Source of the DNA: Amycolatopsis balhimycina FH 1894
GTDB lineage: Bacteria > Actinomycetota > Actinomycetes > Mycobacteriales > Pseudonocardiaceae
Direction: 5' to 3'
Assembly (NCBI RefSeq): GCF_000384295.1
Contig: NZ_KB913037.1
Location: 4,536,868-4,600,867, forward strand
Length of the DNA: 64,000 nt
Below, one piece after another: positions 8,089-16,706 of this stretch. How positions within the stretch are numbered: the stretch's first letter is position 1; each line of letters starts with the position of its first letter. A model generated the notes under the pieces. The model did not search any database. It was not told the DNA's origin and saw nothing but the letters and a program-made list of their open reading frames with translations. The position numbers were made by a program, and so were the translations under genes.

Positions 8089-8991
8089 CTAAGCCTTCGC
8101 CGGAGCAGCGGGAGCAGCAGCGGCGGGAGCAGGAGCAGCCTTCGCTGCCGGAGCCGGCTTCCGGTCCCCGTTCTCCGCGGCCGAAGGCTCCGGGGCCAGC
8201 AGCCGCATCGCCTCCTTGACCGCCACGTCCGTGGCCGCGATGCGCTCGGCGACCTTCGTCCGCAGGTCCAGGGCCAGTTTCCGGTTCTGGTCGGCCGAAG
8301 CCTGCTTGGCCTGTGCGTCGGCCAGTGCCGCTTCCGTCTCCGCCTTCTTGCGCGCGAACTCCTCTTCGAAGTCCTTCTTGCGGCGGGCCAGCTCCTCCGA
8401 AGCCACCCGGTCCGCCTCCGCACGAGCCTCCGCCGCCGCAGCCTCCGCCGCAGTGTCCGCTTCCTGCCGCGCCCGCTCGGCCGCCGCCGCCAGCTCGACG
8501 CGCTTCGCGCCCGCCGCCGCGTTCAGCTTCTCGATCTCGCCCTTTGCCTCCGCCAGCAGGCGGGCGCGCTCCTCCTCCGCGTCCTTCGCCAGCTTGTCGG
8601 CCGTGCGGCGGGTCTCGTGCGCGTACTTGTCCGCCTGGTCGCGGGTCGACGCCGCGTCGGCTTCGGCCGCCGACCGCAGGTCCGCGATCTCCTCCTCGGC
8701 GAGCTGCATCATCATCCGGACGCGCTCGGCCATGGCGCCCGCGCCGGACGGGCTCGAACTCATCCTGGCCAGGGCGGCCTTCGTCTCGGCCAGTTCCTTC
8801 TGCGCGTACGACAGCGCCTTCGACAGATCCGAGGACGTCGCGACGGCTTCGTCGCGGCTCCGGGACGTCTCCCGCAAGTCCTTGTTCATTTCGGCGAGGC
8901 GTTCGTCGACCTGGCGCTGGTTGTAGCCGCGGACACCCACGGCGAACTGGGCGGTCTTGGGGGCAGGACTGGGCTTCTCAGGCGCGACCAT
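8089..8991 (-). CDS. DivIVA-domain coiled-coil protein
   Basis: A 300-residue, highly charged coiled-coil protein. The N-terminal FAVGVRGYNQRQVDERLAEM resembles the membrane-curvature-sensing DivIVA segment of Wag31-type proteins. Residues of about 40-260 form an almost unbroken heptad-rich coil rich in Ala, Glu, Lys and Arg, and the tail from about 262 is an Ala/Pro/Lys low-complexity region. In filamentous actinobacteria such proteins help organise polar growth, septation or intermediate-filament-like scaffolds, often beside the essential DivIVA itself; which role applies here is not visible. ATG 8991 begins MVAPEKPSPAPK. The gene is divergent from the DUF445 gene, with 192 nt between, and is followed by a strong hairpin. 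Confidence 0.8.
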   Translation of the reverse strand: MVAPEKPSPAPKTAQFAVGVRGYNQRQVDERLAEMNKDLRETSRSRDEAVATSSDLSKALSYAQKELAETKAALARMSSSPSGAGAMAERVRMMMQLAEEEIADLRSAAEADAASTRDQADKYAHETRRTADKLAKDAEEERARLLAEAKGEIEKLNAAAGAKRVELAAAAERARQEADTAAEAAAAEARAEADRVASEELARRKKDFEEEFARKKAETEAALADAQAKQASADQNRKLALDLRTKVAERIAATDVAVKEAMRLLAPEPSAAENGDRKPAPAAKAAPAPAAAAPAAPAKA

Positions 8992-9183
8992 CGGGCCACC
9001 TTAATGAGCAAGGGTCCTTCAGGACGTACCGCCAAAAGGATGCATCACGAAAACGAGAACCCCCGGTGACGCATGGCAGCCTGACCTCGGTTGACCAGCA
9101 GAGACCACTGTGGACATCCAGCACCGGGTGAACCGGGGGCGTCGCTACCCGCCGCCGCGGCTCCGGGCCGATAACGTGCGCGC

Positions 9184-10395
9184 GTGGACTTCGGCACGCA
9201 CTGGCAGGTGTACGTCACCATGCCGTTCGTCGCGGCGCTGATCGGGTACGTCACCAAACGGGTCGCCATCGAGATGATGTTCCGGCCCCTCGAGTTCACC
9301 GGGATCCGGCCGTTCCTCGGCTGGCAGGGCGTGCTGCCCGCCAACGCCGAACGCATGGCGGCGACCGCCACCGAGATGCTGACGACCACCCTCGTCGACC
9401 CGAAGGAGATCTTCTCGCGGCTCGACCCGGCGCAGGTCGCGAAGGAAATCGAGCAGCCGCTGCTGCGGGTCGTCGAGGACGTCACCCGCGAGGTGATGGA
9501 GACCTACCAGCCCCGGCTGTGGGAAGTCCTGCCGAACAGCGCGCAACTGCTGCTGCTCAAACGCGTCCAGGCCGAGGCGCCCAGGGCGATCACCAAGATC
9601 ATGCGGGAGATCGCGGACAACATCGAGGACGTCCTCGACCTCAAGCACATGGTCGTGACGAACCTCGTCCGCGACAAAGCGCTGCTCAACCGGCTGATCC
9701 GCGACATCTCGCGGCCCGAGATGCGGTTCATCGCCCGCTCGGGCGTCTACTTCGGCTTCACCCTCGGCTGCGTGCAGCTGGCGGTGTGGACGCTGACGAG
9801 GTCGCCGATCGTGCTGCCGCTGTTCGGCCTCGGCATCGGCTGGCTGACCGACTGGCTCGCCCTGAAGATGATCTTCCTGCCGCGCGAGCCCCGCCGGTTC
9901 TTCGGGCTCTACACCTGGCAGGGCGTCTTCCAGAAGCGCCGTGACCAGGTGGCCGCCGACTACGGCGACATGATCGCCCGCGAGATCATCACCATCCCCA
10001 ACCTGCTCGAGGCGGTGCTGAGCGGCCCGAAGTCCGACCGCCTGTTCGCGATGATCACCCGCGAGGTGCAGAAGACGATCGACGCGCAGGCGAGCGTCGT
10101 CAAACCGTTCGTCGCCATCGCCGTCGGCACGAAGAGGTTCCAGGAGATGAAGCAGACGGCGGCGGCGAAGGCCGCGGAGCGCGTCCCGGAGACGATCCGA
10201 TACGCCGAGAACTACGCGATCAACGCGCTCGACGTGCGCAACACGATCGTGGACCGGATGCGGAAGCTGAGCGCGCTGGAGTTCGAGCAGCTGCTGCGGC
10301 CGGCGTTCCGGCAGGACGAGTGGAAGCTCATCGCCGTCGGCGCGATCATCGGCGGGCTCGTCGGGGAACTGCAGGCGCTCGCCCTGCTCGGGTGA
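9184..10395 (+). CDS. DUF445 family membrane protein, copy 1
   Basis: A 403-residue DUF445 (YheB-like) protein of unknown biochemical role. The N terminus carries YVTMPFVAALIGYVTKRVAI then EMMFRPLEF, the family hallmark, and central and C-terminal hydrophobic segments (near 190-215 and 380-400) suggest membrane anchoring at both ends with a helical domain between. It starts at GTG 9184. A close paralogue lies at 13709-14917, sharing long stretches at protein and DNA level, for instance over the first 40 codons and the last 40 (LRPAFRQDEWKLIAVG). The copies flank a secreted protein and a SARP regulator, pointing to a duplication with material between. It ends in a perfect 13-bp hairpin shared with the convergent gene. 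Confidence 0.88.
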   Translation: MDFGTHWQVYVTMPFVAALIGYVTKRVAIEMMFRPLEFTGIRPFLGWQGVLPANAERMAATATEMLTTTLVDPKEIFSRLDPAQVAKEIEQPLLRVVEDVTREVMETYQPRLWEVLPNSAQLLLLKRVQAEAPRAITKIMREIADNIEDVLDLKHMVVTNLVRDKALLNRLIRDISRPEMRFIARSGVYFGFTLGCVQLAVWTLTRSPIVLPLFGLGIGWLTDWLALKMIFLPREPRRFFGLYTWQGVFQKRRDQVAADYGDMIAREIITIPNLLEAVLSGPKSDRLFAMITREVQKTIDAQASVVKPFVAIAVGTKRFQEMKQTAAAKAAERVPETIRYAENYAINALDVRNTIVDRMRKLSALEFEQLLRPAFRQDEWKLIAVGAIIGGLVGELQALALLG

Positions 10396-10406
10396 GCGAG
10401 GTAGGA

Positions 10407-10439
10407 CGGTCCGCCCCGGGAGGGGACCGGGGCGGACCG
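10407..10439. terminator. 13-bp perfect hairpin between convergent genes
   Basis: CGGTCCGCCCCGG (10407-10419) and CCGGGGCGGACCG (10427-10439) pair perfectly around GAGGGGA. It starts 12 nt after the DUF445 stop and ends 9 nt before the stop of the convergent secreted-protein gene, so it can serve as a two-way terminator. There is no U-tract, which is usual in actinobacteria. Confidence 0.75.
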
Positions 10440-10447
10440 GGACTTCG

Positions 10448-10834
10448 TCAGCCGAGGACGGCCTTGAACCAGTTGTAGGCGAGCTTGACCTTCTTCAGGA
10501 TCAGCGTGTCGATCGCCGCGATCCCGATCTGGCAGATGATGTTCGCCGAGCACTTCTCGTAGAGCTTCTGCAGGCTGTCGTCGTGCTGCTTCATGCCGCT
10601 CTGCAGGGCGTACATGTCCAGCTTGCCCTTGACCTTGCCGTCGTAGGAGCTGATGAACTTGATCAGGCCCCACGAGCACTGGCTCGGCTTGTCGATGTAG
10701 GAGTGGCTGCCACTCAACGACGTGCATTCCATGACGTAGGTGTGCGGTTCCGCGTTCGCGGTGGCCGGGACGGCCAGCGAGAACAGGCCGATGGAGAGCA
10801 CGCTCACCACGAGTGCGATCGCGGTTCGTTTCAT
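10448..10834 (-). CDS. Small secreted protein of unknown function
   Basis: A 128-residue protein. MKRTAIALVVSVLSIGLFSLAVPATANAEP is a clear Sec signal peptide with cleavage probably after the ANA segment, leaving about 99 mature residues. The mature part has four Cys (in MECTSLSG, SQCSWGLI, EKCSANIICQIG), which may form disulfides outside the cell, and otherwise amphipathic helical stretches. I do not recognise the family. The upstream open frame in this phase runs to 11197, but the signal peptide fixes the start at ATG 10834. It is divergent from the SARP gene at 10953 with a 118-bp shared promoter region, so it may be a target of that regulator; this is inference from position. Confidence 0.75.
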   Translation of the reverse strand: MKRTAIALVVSVLSIGLFSLAVPATANAEPHTYVMECTSLSGSHSYIDKPSQCSWGLIKFISSYDGKVKGKLDMYALQSGMKQHDDSLQKLYEKCSANIICQIGIAAIDTLILKKVKLAYNWFKAVLG

Positions 10835-10952
10835 CCTGTGGAGCAAGACTTGGTCCTTCCGGTTCGAAACGGGCCCCCCAGGCCCGTGGATCTTTCGTAG
10901 GGTCCTCGCCGGGCCTGGCAGCCGGCGGGCAAATCGATGGCAGACTGCGCGC

Positions 10953-13667
10953 GTGGAAATCCGCCTGCTCGGTCCGCTCGAAATTCGCGACAATTCGGGC
11001 AGGACGACGCGGATTACGTCGCCGAGGCAGCGCGTCGTCTTCGCCGCACTGGCCATGCGGCCCGGGCAGGTGGTCTCGGCCGAAGGGCTCGTCGATTGCC
11101 TGTGGGGCAACGACCCGCCACCGACGGCCCGGGAAACCGTGCACAGCCACATCACCAGGCTGCGCAAGAACCTGCCTGCCACCGAACGTGCGCGCATTGT
11201 GACCAGGGCGCCCGGTTATTCGCTCGACGTCGAACAACAGGACGTCGACCTGTTCCGCGTCCGCGAGTTGCACAAGGCCGCCACCGAATGCGGCGATCGG
11301 GAAAAATCGGTCATTCTCCTGAAGGAAGCACGGGCCCTTTCCGGCGGCGATCTGCTCGCCGACGTCGATTCGGAGTTGCTGCGGCAACGCCACGTGCCCG
11401 CCTGGGAAGAGTTCCTGCTGCAGCTGACCGAGGCGTGGGTCGACGCCGAAACGGCGTCGGGAAACCACGCCGGGGTGCTCGGCGAACTGCGTGCCCTGGT
11501 CGCCGGACGACCACTGGCCGAACAGTTCCGCGGCCGGCTGGTGCTCGCCCTGCACGCCACCGGGCAGACCGCCGAAGCACTTCGCGAGTACCAGCACGCC
11601 CGGCGGGCCCTGATCGACGGCCTCGGCGTCGAACCGGGCGCTTACCTACGCTCGGTGCAGCAGCGGATCCTCGCCGCCCCCGCGCCGCCGGCGGAGCCGA
11701 AGCCGGCCCTGTCCCCGGCGGAGCTGCCGCACGCCATCCGCGGGTTCGTCGGCCGGGCGCCGGAGCTCGCCGAACTGGACGCCGTGACCGGCGACGCGGG
11801 CATCGTCGTCGTCCACGGCATGGGCGGGATCGGCAAGACGACGACCGCGATCCACTGGGCCCACCACGTCCGCGACCGCTTTCCGGACGGCCAGCTGTAC
11901 CTGGACCTGCGCGGCTTCGACCACACCGAGGCGCCGATGCGGCCCGCCGAGGCGCTGCCCCGGCTGCTGCACTCGATCGGCGTGCCACCCGGCTCGGTCC
12001 CGCCGACGGTGGACGAGCAGGCCGCCCGGCTGCGCAGCCTGCTCGCCGATCGCCGGACGCTCGTGCTGCTGGACAACGCCGCCGACGCGGAACAGGTCCG
12101 GCCGTTGCTGCCGGGCGGGCGCCGGTGTCTCGTGCTCGTCACCAGCCGCACCCGGTTGAGTGCGCTGATCGCACGAGAGCACGCGGCGTCCGTCCGGTTG
12201 GGACCGTTCAGCCCGGACGAGTCCACCGACCTGCTGGCCGGCTACCTCGGGCCGGCTCGCCTACGGGCCGACCAGGCGGGCGTGGCCGCGTTGACGGCCT
12301 ACTGCGGCCACGTCCCCCTGGCACTGAGCATCGTCGCCGCCCGCGCGCTGGAGGACCCCGAGCTCTCGCTGTCCGACCTGACCACCCAGCTCCGCGCGGG
12401 GCAGCGGCTGGACGCCTTCGAACTCCCCGGGGAGAACCTCCGCACCGTGTTCTCCTGGTCGTACCGGGCCCTCAGCCCGGCCGCGGCCAGGCTGTTCCGG
12501 CTGCTGGCCGTGCACCCCGGCCAGACGCTGAGTGCGCCGAGCGCGGCCGCGCTCGCGGGGGCGGACCGGGCCGGGGACGCGCTGGCCGAGCTGACCCGGG
12601 CGCACCTGCTCGACCGGCACGCGGGCGACCGCTACCGCTGCCACGACCTGCTGCGGGACTACGCCGCGGAACTCGTCGCCGAAGATCCCGAGGAATCGCT
12701 TGCGCGGCAACGAGTCCTGGACTGGTACCTGCACACCGTCGCGGCCACCGAACCCTGGCTGCGACCCCATCGTCCACCCTTCGACCTGGTCGAGCCGATC
12801 ACCACCGTCACTCCACCGGCCTTCTCCGGCAACCAGGACGCGATGCGGTGGTGCGAAGCGGAGCAGGCCAACCTGGTCGCCGCGATCGACGACGCCGCCG
12901 GCCACGGCCTGCACGTCCACGCCTGGCAGCTGGCGCTGGCCCTGTCGACGTTCTGCTATGTCGGCAAACGCCGGCGTGACTGGCTTGCGACCAGCGAGGT
13001 CGGCCTGCGCTCCGCGCGGGCGGCCGGGGACGCCAAGGCGGAAGGCGCGCTGCTCGCCTGTCTCGGCTCCGCACACGGGGTGAACGGGCAGCACGACGAT
13101 GCCATCGGGTACTACCGGCAAGCGCTGCCACTCCATCGGGCGACCGGCGACCACGACCGGGAGCCGGTGACGCTGAACAGCATGGCCGTCGCCTACGCCG
13201 AGACCCGCCGGTTCGAACCGGCACTGGCCGCGTTCACCCAGGCGAGGGAGCTGCACCGCGATCGCGGGAACGCGCTCGGCGAGGCGCTGGCCCTGATGAA
13301 CATAGCGCTGGCCAGCAGCTCGCTGGGCCGGCTGACGGCGGCGACGGCCCACAACCGCGAGGCGCTGGCCGTGTTCCGCCGGCGCGGGGACCGGTACCAC
13401 ACGGCGATCTGCCTGGCGAATCTCGCCGAGACGTACGCCCTGCGGGACGACCACCGCCGCGCCGTCGACCGCTACCGGCAGGCGATCGAGCAGCACGTCC
13501 TCGCCGGGAACGCCTTCGGCAGGGCACGGACGCTGATGAACCTCGGCCGTTCCCTGTCCCGGCTGGGTGAACCGGATCAGGCCCGTGACTGCTGGCGGCA
13601 CGCCCGGACCGTGTTCGAGGAAATCGGCGACCCGCAGGCGGCGGAGGCTTCGGCCCTGCTCGGGTAG
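10953..13667 (+). CDS. AfsR/SARP-family transcriptional regulator with NB-ARC and TPR domains
   Basis: A 904-residue regulator. GTG 10953 begins MEIRLLGPLEIRD, the standard SARP N terminus; the longer open frame upstream reads through the promoter region. Domains in order: OmpR-type winged helix (about 1-95), bacterial transcriptional activator domain (about 95-245), NB-ARC ATPase with Walker A VVVHGMGGIGKTTT near 285-300 and RRTLVLLDNAADAEQ as Walker B, then TPR-like helices (HRATGDHDREPVTLNSMAVAY and similar) to the end. SARPs bind direct repeats near promoters and often control secondary metabolism. No biosynthetic cluster lies alongside; the nearest candidates are the divergent secreted-protein gene and the DUF445 genes. 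The stop is 41 nt before the second DUF445 gene. Confidence 0.92.
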   Translation: MEIRLLGPLEIRDNSGRTTRITSPRQRVVFAALAMRPGQVVSAEGLVDCLWGNDPPPTARETVHSHITRLRKNLPATERARIVTRAPGYSLDVEQQDVDLFRVRELHKAATECGDREKSVILLKEARALSGGDLLADVDSELLRQRHVPAWEEFLLQLTEAWVDAETASGNHAGVLGELRALVAGRPLAEQFRGRLVLALHATGQTAEALREYQHARRALIDGLGVEPGAYLRSVQQRILAAPAPPAEPKPALSPAELPHAIRGFVGRAPELAELDAVTGDAGIVVVHGMGGIGKTTTAIHWAHHVRDRFPDGQLYLDLRGFDHTEAPMRPAEALPRLLHSIGVPPGSVPPTVDEQAARLRSLLADRRTLVLLDNAADAEQVRPLLPGGRRCLVLVTSRTRLSALIAREHAASVRLGPFSPDESTDLLAGYLGPARLRADQAGVAALTAYCGHVPLALSIVAARALEDPELSLSDLTTQLRAGQRLDAFELPGENLRTVFSWSYRALSPAAARLFRLLAVHPGQTLSAPSAAALAGADRAGDALAELTRAHLLDRHAGDRYRCHDLLRDYAAELVAEDPEESLARQRVLDWYLHTVAATEPWLRPHRPPFDLVEPITTVTPPAFSGNQDAMRWCEAEQANLVAAIDDAAGHGLHVHAWQLALALSTFCYVGKRRRDWLATSEVGLRSARAAGDAKAEGALLACLGSAHGVNGQHDDAIGYYRQALPLHRATGDHDREPVTLNSMAVAYAETRRFEPALAAFTQARELHRDRGNALGEALALMNIALASSSLGRLTAATAHNREALAVFRRRGDRYHTAICLANLAETYALRDDHRRAVDRYRQAIEQHVLAGNAFGRARTLMNLGRSLSRLGEPDQARDCWRHARTVFEEIGDPQAAEASALLG

Positions 13668-13708
13668 CCCGGTACGGTTTCGATCTCGGCACGGCGAGGG
13701 AGGTCGGA

Positions 13709-14917
13709 ATGGACGCTGTCCTGCACGACCTCGCCCTGCACTGGCCGCTGTACGCGGCGATGCCGTTCGTCGCGGCGCTGATCGGGTACGTCACCAAGCG
13801 CGTCGCCATCGAGATGATGTTCCGGCCGCTGGATTTCGTGGGGATCCCGCCGGTTCTGGGGTGGCAGGGCGTCGTCCCCAAGCACGGCGGGCGGATGGCC
13901 GCGGTGGCGACCGAACTGCTGACAGCGAACCTGCTGGACCTTCGCGAGGTGCTGGGCCGGATCGACCCGGTGATCATCACGAGCGAGCTGGAGCAGCCAC
14001 TGCTGCGCGCGGTCGGCCACGTCGCGCGCGAGGTGCTCGCCGAGCACCACCCGCGGCTGTGGGAGGTCATGCCGACGCTGGCGCAGGAGATGCTGATCAA
14101 GCAGATCCAGGCGTCGGCGCCGCGGCTGGTGCGGGAGTTCCTCGACGACGTCCGCGAGAACCTCGACGACGTCCTCGACGTCCAGCACATGACGGTCCAG
14201 CGGCTGACGCGGGACAAGGCGCTGCTGGTCCGGCTGATCCGCGAGACGTCCCGGCCCGAGATGGCGTTCATCGCGCGGATGGGCATCTACTTCGGCTTCG
14301 GGCTGGGGCTGGTGCAGACGATCGTCTGGGCGTTCACGCGCGAGCCGTGGGTGCTCCCGGCGTTCGGCGGCGTGATCGGGCTGTGCACGGACTGGCTGGC
14401 GATCAAGCTGATCTTCGTCCCCCGCGAGCCGGTCCGCGTCGGCCGGGTGATCTTCCAGGGCAAGTTCCAGCGGCGGCGCGCCGAGGTGGCCCGGCAGTAC
14501 GGCGAGCTGATCGCGAACGAGGTCCTGACGGTCCAGAACCTGCTGGACGCGGTGCTACGCGGCCCGCGCGCCGACCGGCTGGCGGCGTTGGTGGAGAACC
14601 TCGTTTCGGAAACGGTCGACACGCAGGTGCCGCTGTCCCGGACGCTGGGTGGCACGCGCCTGCGGGAGATGAAGCACGCGGCGGCCCGGAAGGCTTTGGA
14701 ACAGCTACCCGATACGGCTCGGTACGCCGAGGGGTACCTGACCGAGGCGATGGACGTCGCGAAGATGATCGAGCAGCGGATGCTGGCGTTGACGCCGCTG
14801 GAGTTCGAGGGGCTGCTGCGGCCGGCGTTCCGTCAGGACGAGTGGAAGCTGATCGCCGTCGGCGGGGTGATCGGGTTCGTGGTCGGCGAACTCCAGGTCC
14901 TGCTGATGCTGGGCTGA
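13709..14917 (+). CDS. DUF445 family membrane protein, copy 2
   Basis: A 402-residue DUF445 protein, paralogue of the one at 9184. The N terminus YAAMPFVAALIGYVTKRVAI then EMMFRPLDF and the C terminus LRPAFRQDEWKLIAVGGVIG are nearly the same in both, while the middle diverges. ATG 13709 is preceded by GAGGGAGG. Function is unknown for the family; membrane segments near 190-215 and at the C terminus suggest an inner-membrane location. It lies 41 nt after the SARP gene on the same strand, so the two may share a transcript. It ends two bases before a 23-bp perfect inverted repeat that also covers the stop of the convergent zinc permease gene. Confidence 0.88.
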   Translation: MDAVLHDLALHWPLYAAMPFVAALIGYVTKRVAIEMMFRPLDFVGIPPVLGWQGVVPKHGGRMAAVATELLTANLLDLREVLGRIDPVIITSELEQPLLRAVGHVAREVLAEHHPRLWEVMPTLAQEMLIKQIQASAPRLVREFLDDVRENLDDVLDVQHMTVQRLTRDKALLVRLIRETSRPEMAFIARMGIYFGFGLGLVQTIVWAFTREPWVLPAFGGVIGLCTDWLAIKLIFVPREPVRVGRVIFQGKFQRRRAEVARQYGELIANEVLTVQNLLDAVLRGPRADRLAALVENLVSETVDTQVPLSRTLGGTRLREMKHAAARKALEQLPDTARYAEGYLTEAMDVAKMIEQRMLALTPLEFEGLLRPAFRQDEWKLIAVGGVIGFVVGELQVLLMLG

Positions 14918-14918
14918 C

Positions 14919-14981
14919 GAGCGCCACTTTCACGTGAAAGCGACCACCTGGGGGCGTAGCTTTCACGTGAAAGTGGCGCTC
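14919..14981. terminator. 23-bp perfect inverted repeat with nested CACGTG palindromes
   Basis: Arms 14919-14941 and 14959-14981 are exact complements around a 17-nt loop. Each arm contains CTTTCACGTGAAAG, itself a 14-bp palindrome, so a cruciform with alternative pairings is possible. It occupies the whole space between the convergent DUF445 and znuB genes and overlaps the znuB stop, fitting a bidirectional terminator. Confidence 0.75.
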
Positions 14982-15855
14982 AGGCCGCCGCGACGAGAGC
15001 CGGTTCCACCGCGCTCACCCGGGTCCGCCGGTCGCGCTGCCAGGCGATCAGCCGGCACACCACGTAGATCAAGAACGAAATCGCCGTCACGAACGCGCTC
15101 ACCGGCAGGCCCGGCGCCAACGACAGCACGATCCCGCCGAGCGCGGACACCTCCGCGAAGACCACCGCCAGCACCGTCGCCCGCAGCGGTGACGCCGTCA
15201 CTCGAGCAGCCGCCGCGGCGGGTGTCACCATCAGCGCCACCACCAGGAGCGACCCGACCACCTTCACGCTCAACGCCGTCGACACCCCGACCAGCAGCGC
15301 GAACACCACCGTCAGCGTCTTGACCGGGACCCCGCGCGCCACCGCCACGTTCCGGTCCACCGAAGCGAACAGCAGTGGCCGGTACACCAGCCCCAGCACC
15401 GCCAGCACCACGACCGACGACACCACGAACAACGTCAGGTTCGTCGAATCGATGGTGATGATCTGGCCCGTCAGGATGCCGAACTTGTTCCCGGACCGTC
15501 CTTTGTAGAACGACAGGAACAGCACGCCCATCCCGAGGCCGAACGACAGGATCACGCCGATCACCGAGTCGCGGTCCGCGTCGCGCGCGCCGAGGATCCC
15601 CAGCAGCAGGGCCGCCACCACCGCGCCGATCAGGGCGCCGTACTCGACGCCGATGCCCAGCAACAACGCCGCCGCGCCGCCGGTGAACGCCAGCTCGGAC
15701 GTCCCGTGCACCGCGAACGACATCCGCCGCATCACGATCAGCGGGCCCAGCACGCCGGCCACCAGGCCGAGGATCGCCGCCGCCAGCAGGGCCGTCTGCA
15801 CGCCCTCGAGCTCGGTGATCAGCTCCCAGGTCTTGCCGAAGTCGAACAGATCCAA
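14980..15855 (-). CDS. znuB: Zinc/manganese ABC transporter permease (ZnuB-like)
   Basis: A 291-residue integral membrane permease of the ABC-3 metal family. It holds about eight hydrophobic segments, with family stretches MRRMSFAVHGTSELAFTGGA, SFGLGMGVLFLS and VKVVGSLLVVALMVTPAAAA (the last typical of metal ABC-3 permeases). ATG 15855 begins MDLFDFGKTWELI. It lies 3 nt downstream of the ATPase gene and forms an operon with it and the binding lipoprotein. Together they import zinc; the His-rich cytoplasmic ends of the neighbouring ATPase and the lipoprotein ligands support zinc over manganese, though the latter cannot be excluded. Confidence 0.9.
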   Translation of the reverse strand: MDLFDFGKTWELITELEGVQTALLAAAILGLVAGVLGPLIVMRRMSFAVHGTSELAFTGGAAALLLGIGVEYGALIGAVVAALLLGILGARDADRDSVIGVILSFGLGMGVLFLSFYKGRSGNKFGILTGQIITIDSTNLTLFVVSSVVVLAVLGLVYRPLLFASVDRNVAVARGVPVKTLTVVFALLVGVSTALSVKVVGSLLVVALMVTPAAAAARVTASPLRATVLAVVFAEVSALGGIVLSLAPGLPVSAFVTAISFLIYVVCRLIAWQRDRRTRVSAVEPALVAAA

Positions 15856-15858
15856 GAC

Positions 15859-16704
15859 TCAGCCCACTTGCTCTTCGACGTCGTGTTCGTGGTGGTGCGG
15901 CTCGGCCTCGCACAACGCGCTCTGCGCGCCCGCGATGTGGATCTGCCCGCCGACCTTGAGCACCTCGACGCGGGTGCCGTACAGCTCCGACAGCGTCGAC
16001 GTGGTCATCACCTCGTCCGGCTTGCCGATCCGGAACTGGCCGTTGACCAGGTACAGCACCCGGTCGACGAACGGCAGCACCGGGTTGATCTCGTGCGTCA
16101 CGAACAGCACCGCCGTCCCGGCCGTGCGCCGCCGCGAGTCGATCAGCTCGCTGATCGCGCGCTGGTGCGCCAGGTCCAGTGACAGCAGCGGCTCGTCGCA
16201 GAGCAGCACCTCGGGGTCGCCGACCATGGCCTGCGCCACCCGCAGCCGCTGCTGCTCGCCGCCGGACAGCCGCCCCACCGGCTGCTTCGCGTACCGCGTG
16301 GCGCCCACCGCGTCGATCGCCGAAGCGACGAGACGCCGACGCGCCGCCATGCCGAACAGGCCGGGGCCCCAGCGGTGCCCGTCGAGGCCCAGCCCCACCA
16401 GGTCGACGCCGCGCATGGTCAGCGACTCGTCGATCGCGCGCTGCTGGGGGATGTAGCCGATCTTGCGGTTCGCGCCGCCCGGGCGGCCGCCCGCGATCTC
16501 GACCGTGCCCGCCGACAGGCCCTGCATGCCGAGCAGGGCCTTGAGGAAGCTGCTCTTGCCGGACCCGTTCGGGCCGAGCACGGCGAGGAACTCGCCCGGC
16601 TCGACGACGAGGTCGAGCCCCGACCAGAGGGTGCGGGGACCGAACGCCAGGCCCGCCCCGCGGACCCGGACCGCAGGGCGTACGTCGTCGGAAGCGGGAG
16701 ACAT
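15859..16704 (-). CDS. znuC: Zinc ABC transporter ATP-binding protein (ZnuC-like)
   Basis: A 281-residue ABC ATPase powering the metal permease next to it. Seen: Walker A GPNGSGKSSFLKALLG, Q-loop at IPQQRAID, signature LSGGEQQRLRVAQAM, Walker B VLLCDEPLLSLDL and the switch His in FVTHEINP. The C terminus is rich in His (PHHHEHDVEEQVG), common in ZnuC proteins and possibly a zinc-sensing or holding tail. ATG 16704 begins MSPASDDVRP, 2 nt from the lipoprotein stop, which suggests translational coupling. LSLDL has Leu where many ABC proteins have Gly, a normal variation. Confident assignment as the ATPase of the zinc importer. Confidence 0.92.
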   Translation of the reverse strand: MSPASDDVRPAVRVRGAGLAFGPRTLWSGLDLVVEPGEFLAVLGPNGSGKSSFLKALLGMQGLSAGTVEIAGGRPGGANRKIGYIPQQRAIDESLTMRGVDLVGLGLDGHRWGPGLFGMAARRRLVASAIDAVGATRYAKQPVGRLSGGEQQRLRVAQAMVGDPEVLLCDEPLLSLDLAHQRAISELIDSRRRTAGTAVLFVTHEINPVLPFVDRVLYLVNGQFRIGKPDEVMTTSTLSELYGTRVEVLKVGGQIHIAGAQSALCEAEPHHHEHDVEEQVG

Positions 16705-16706
16705 GG

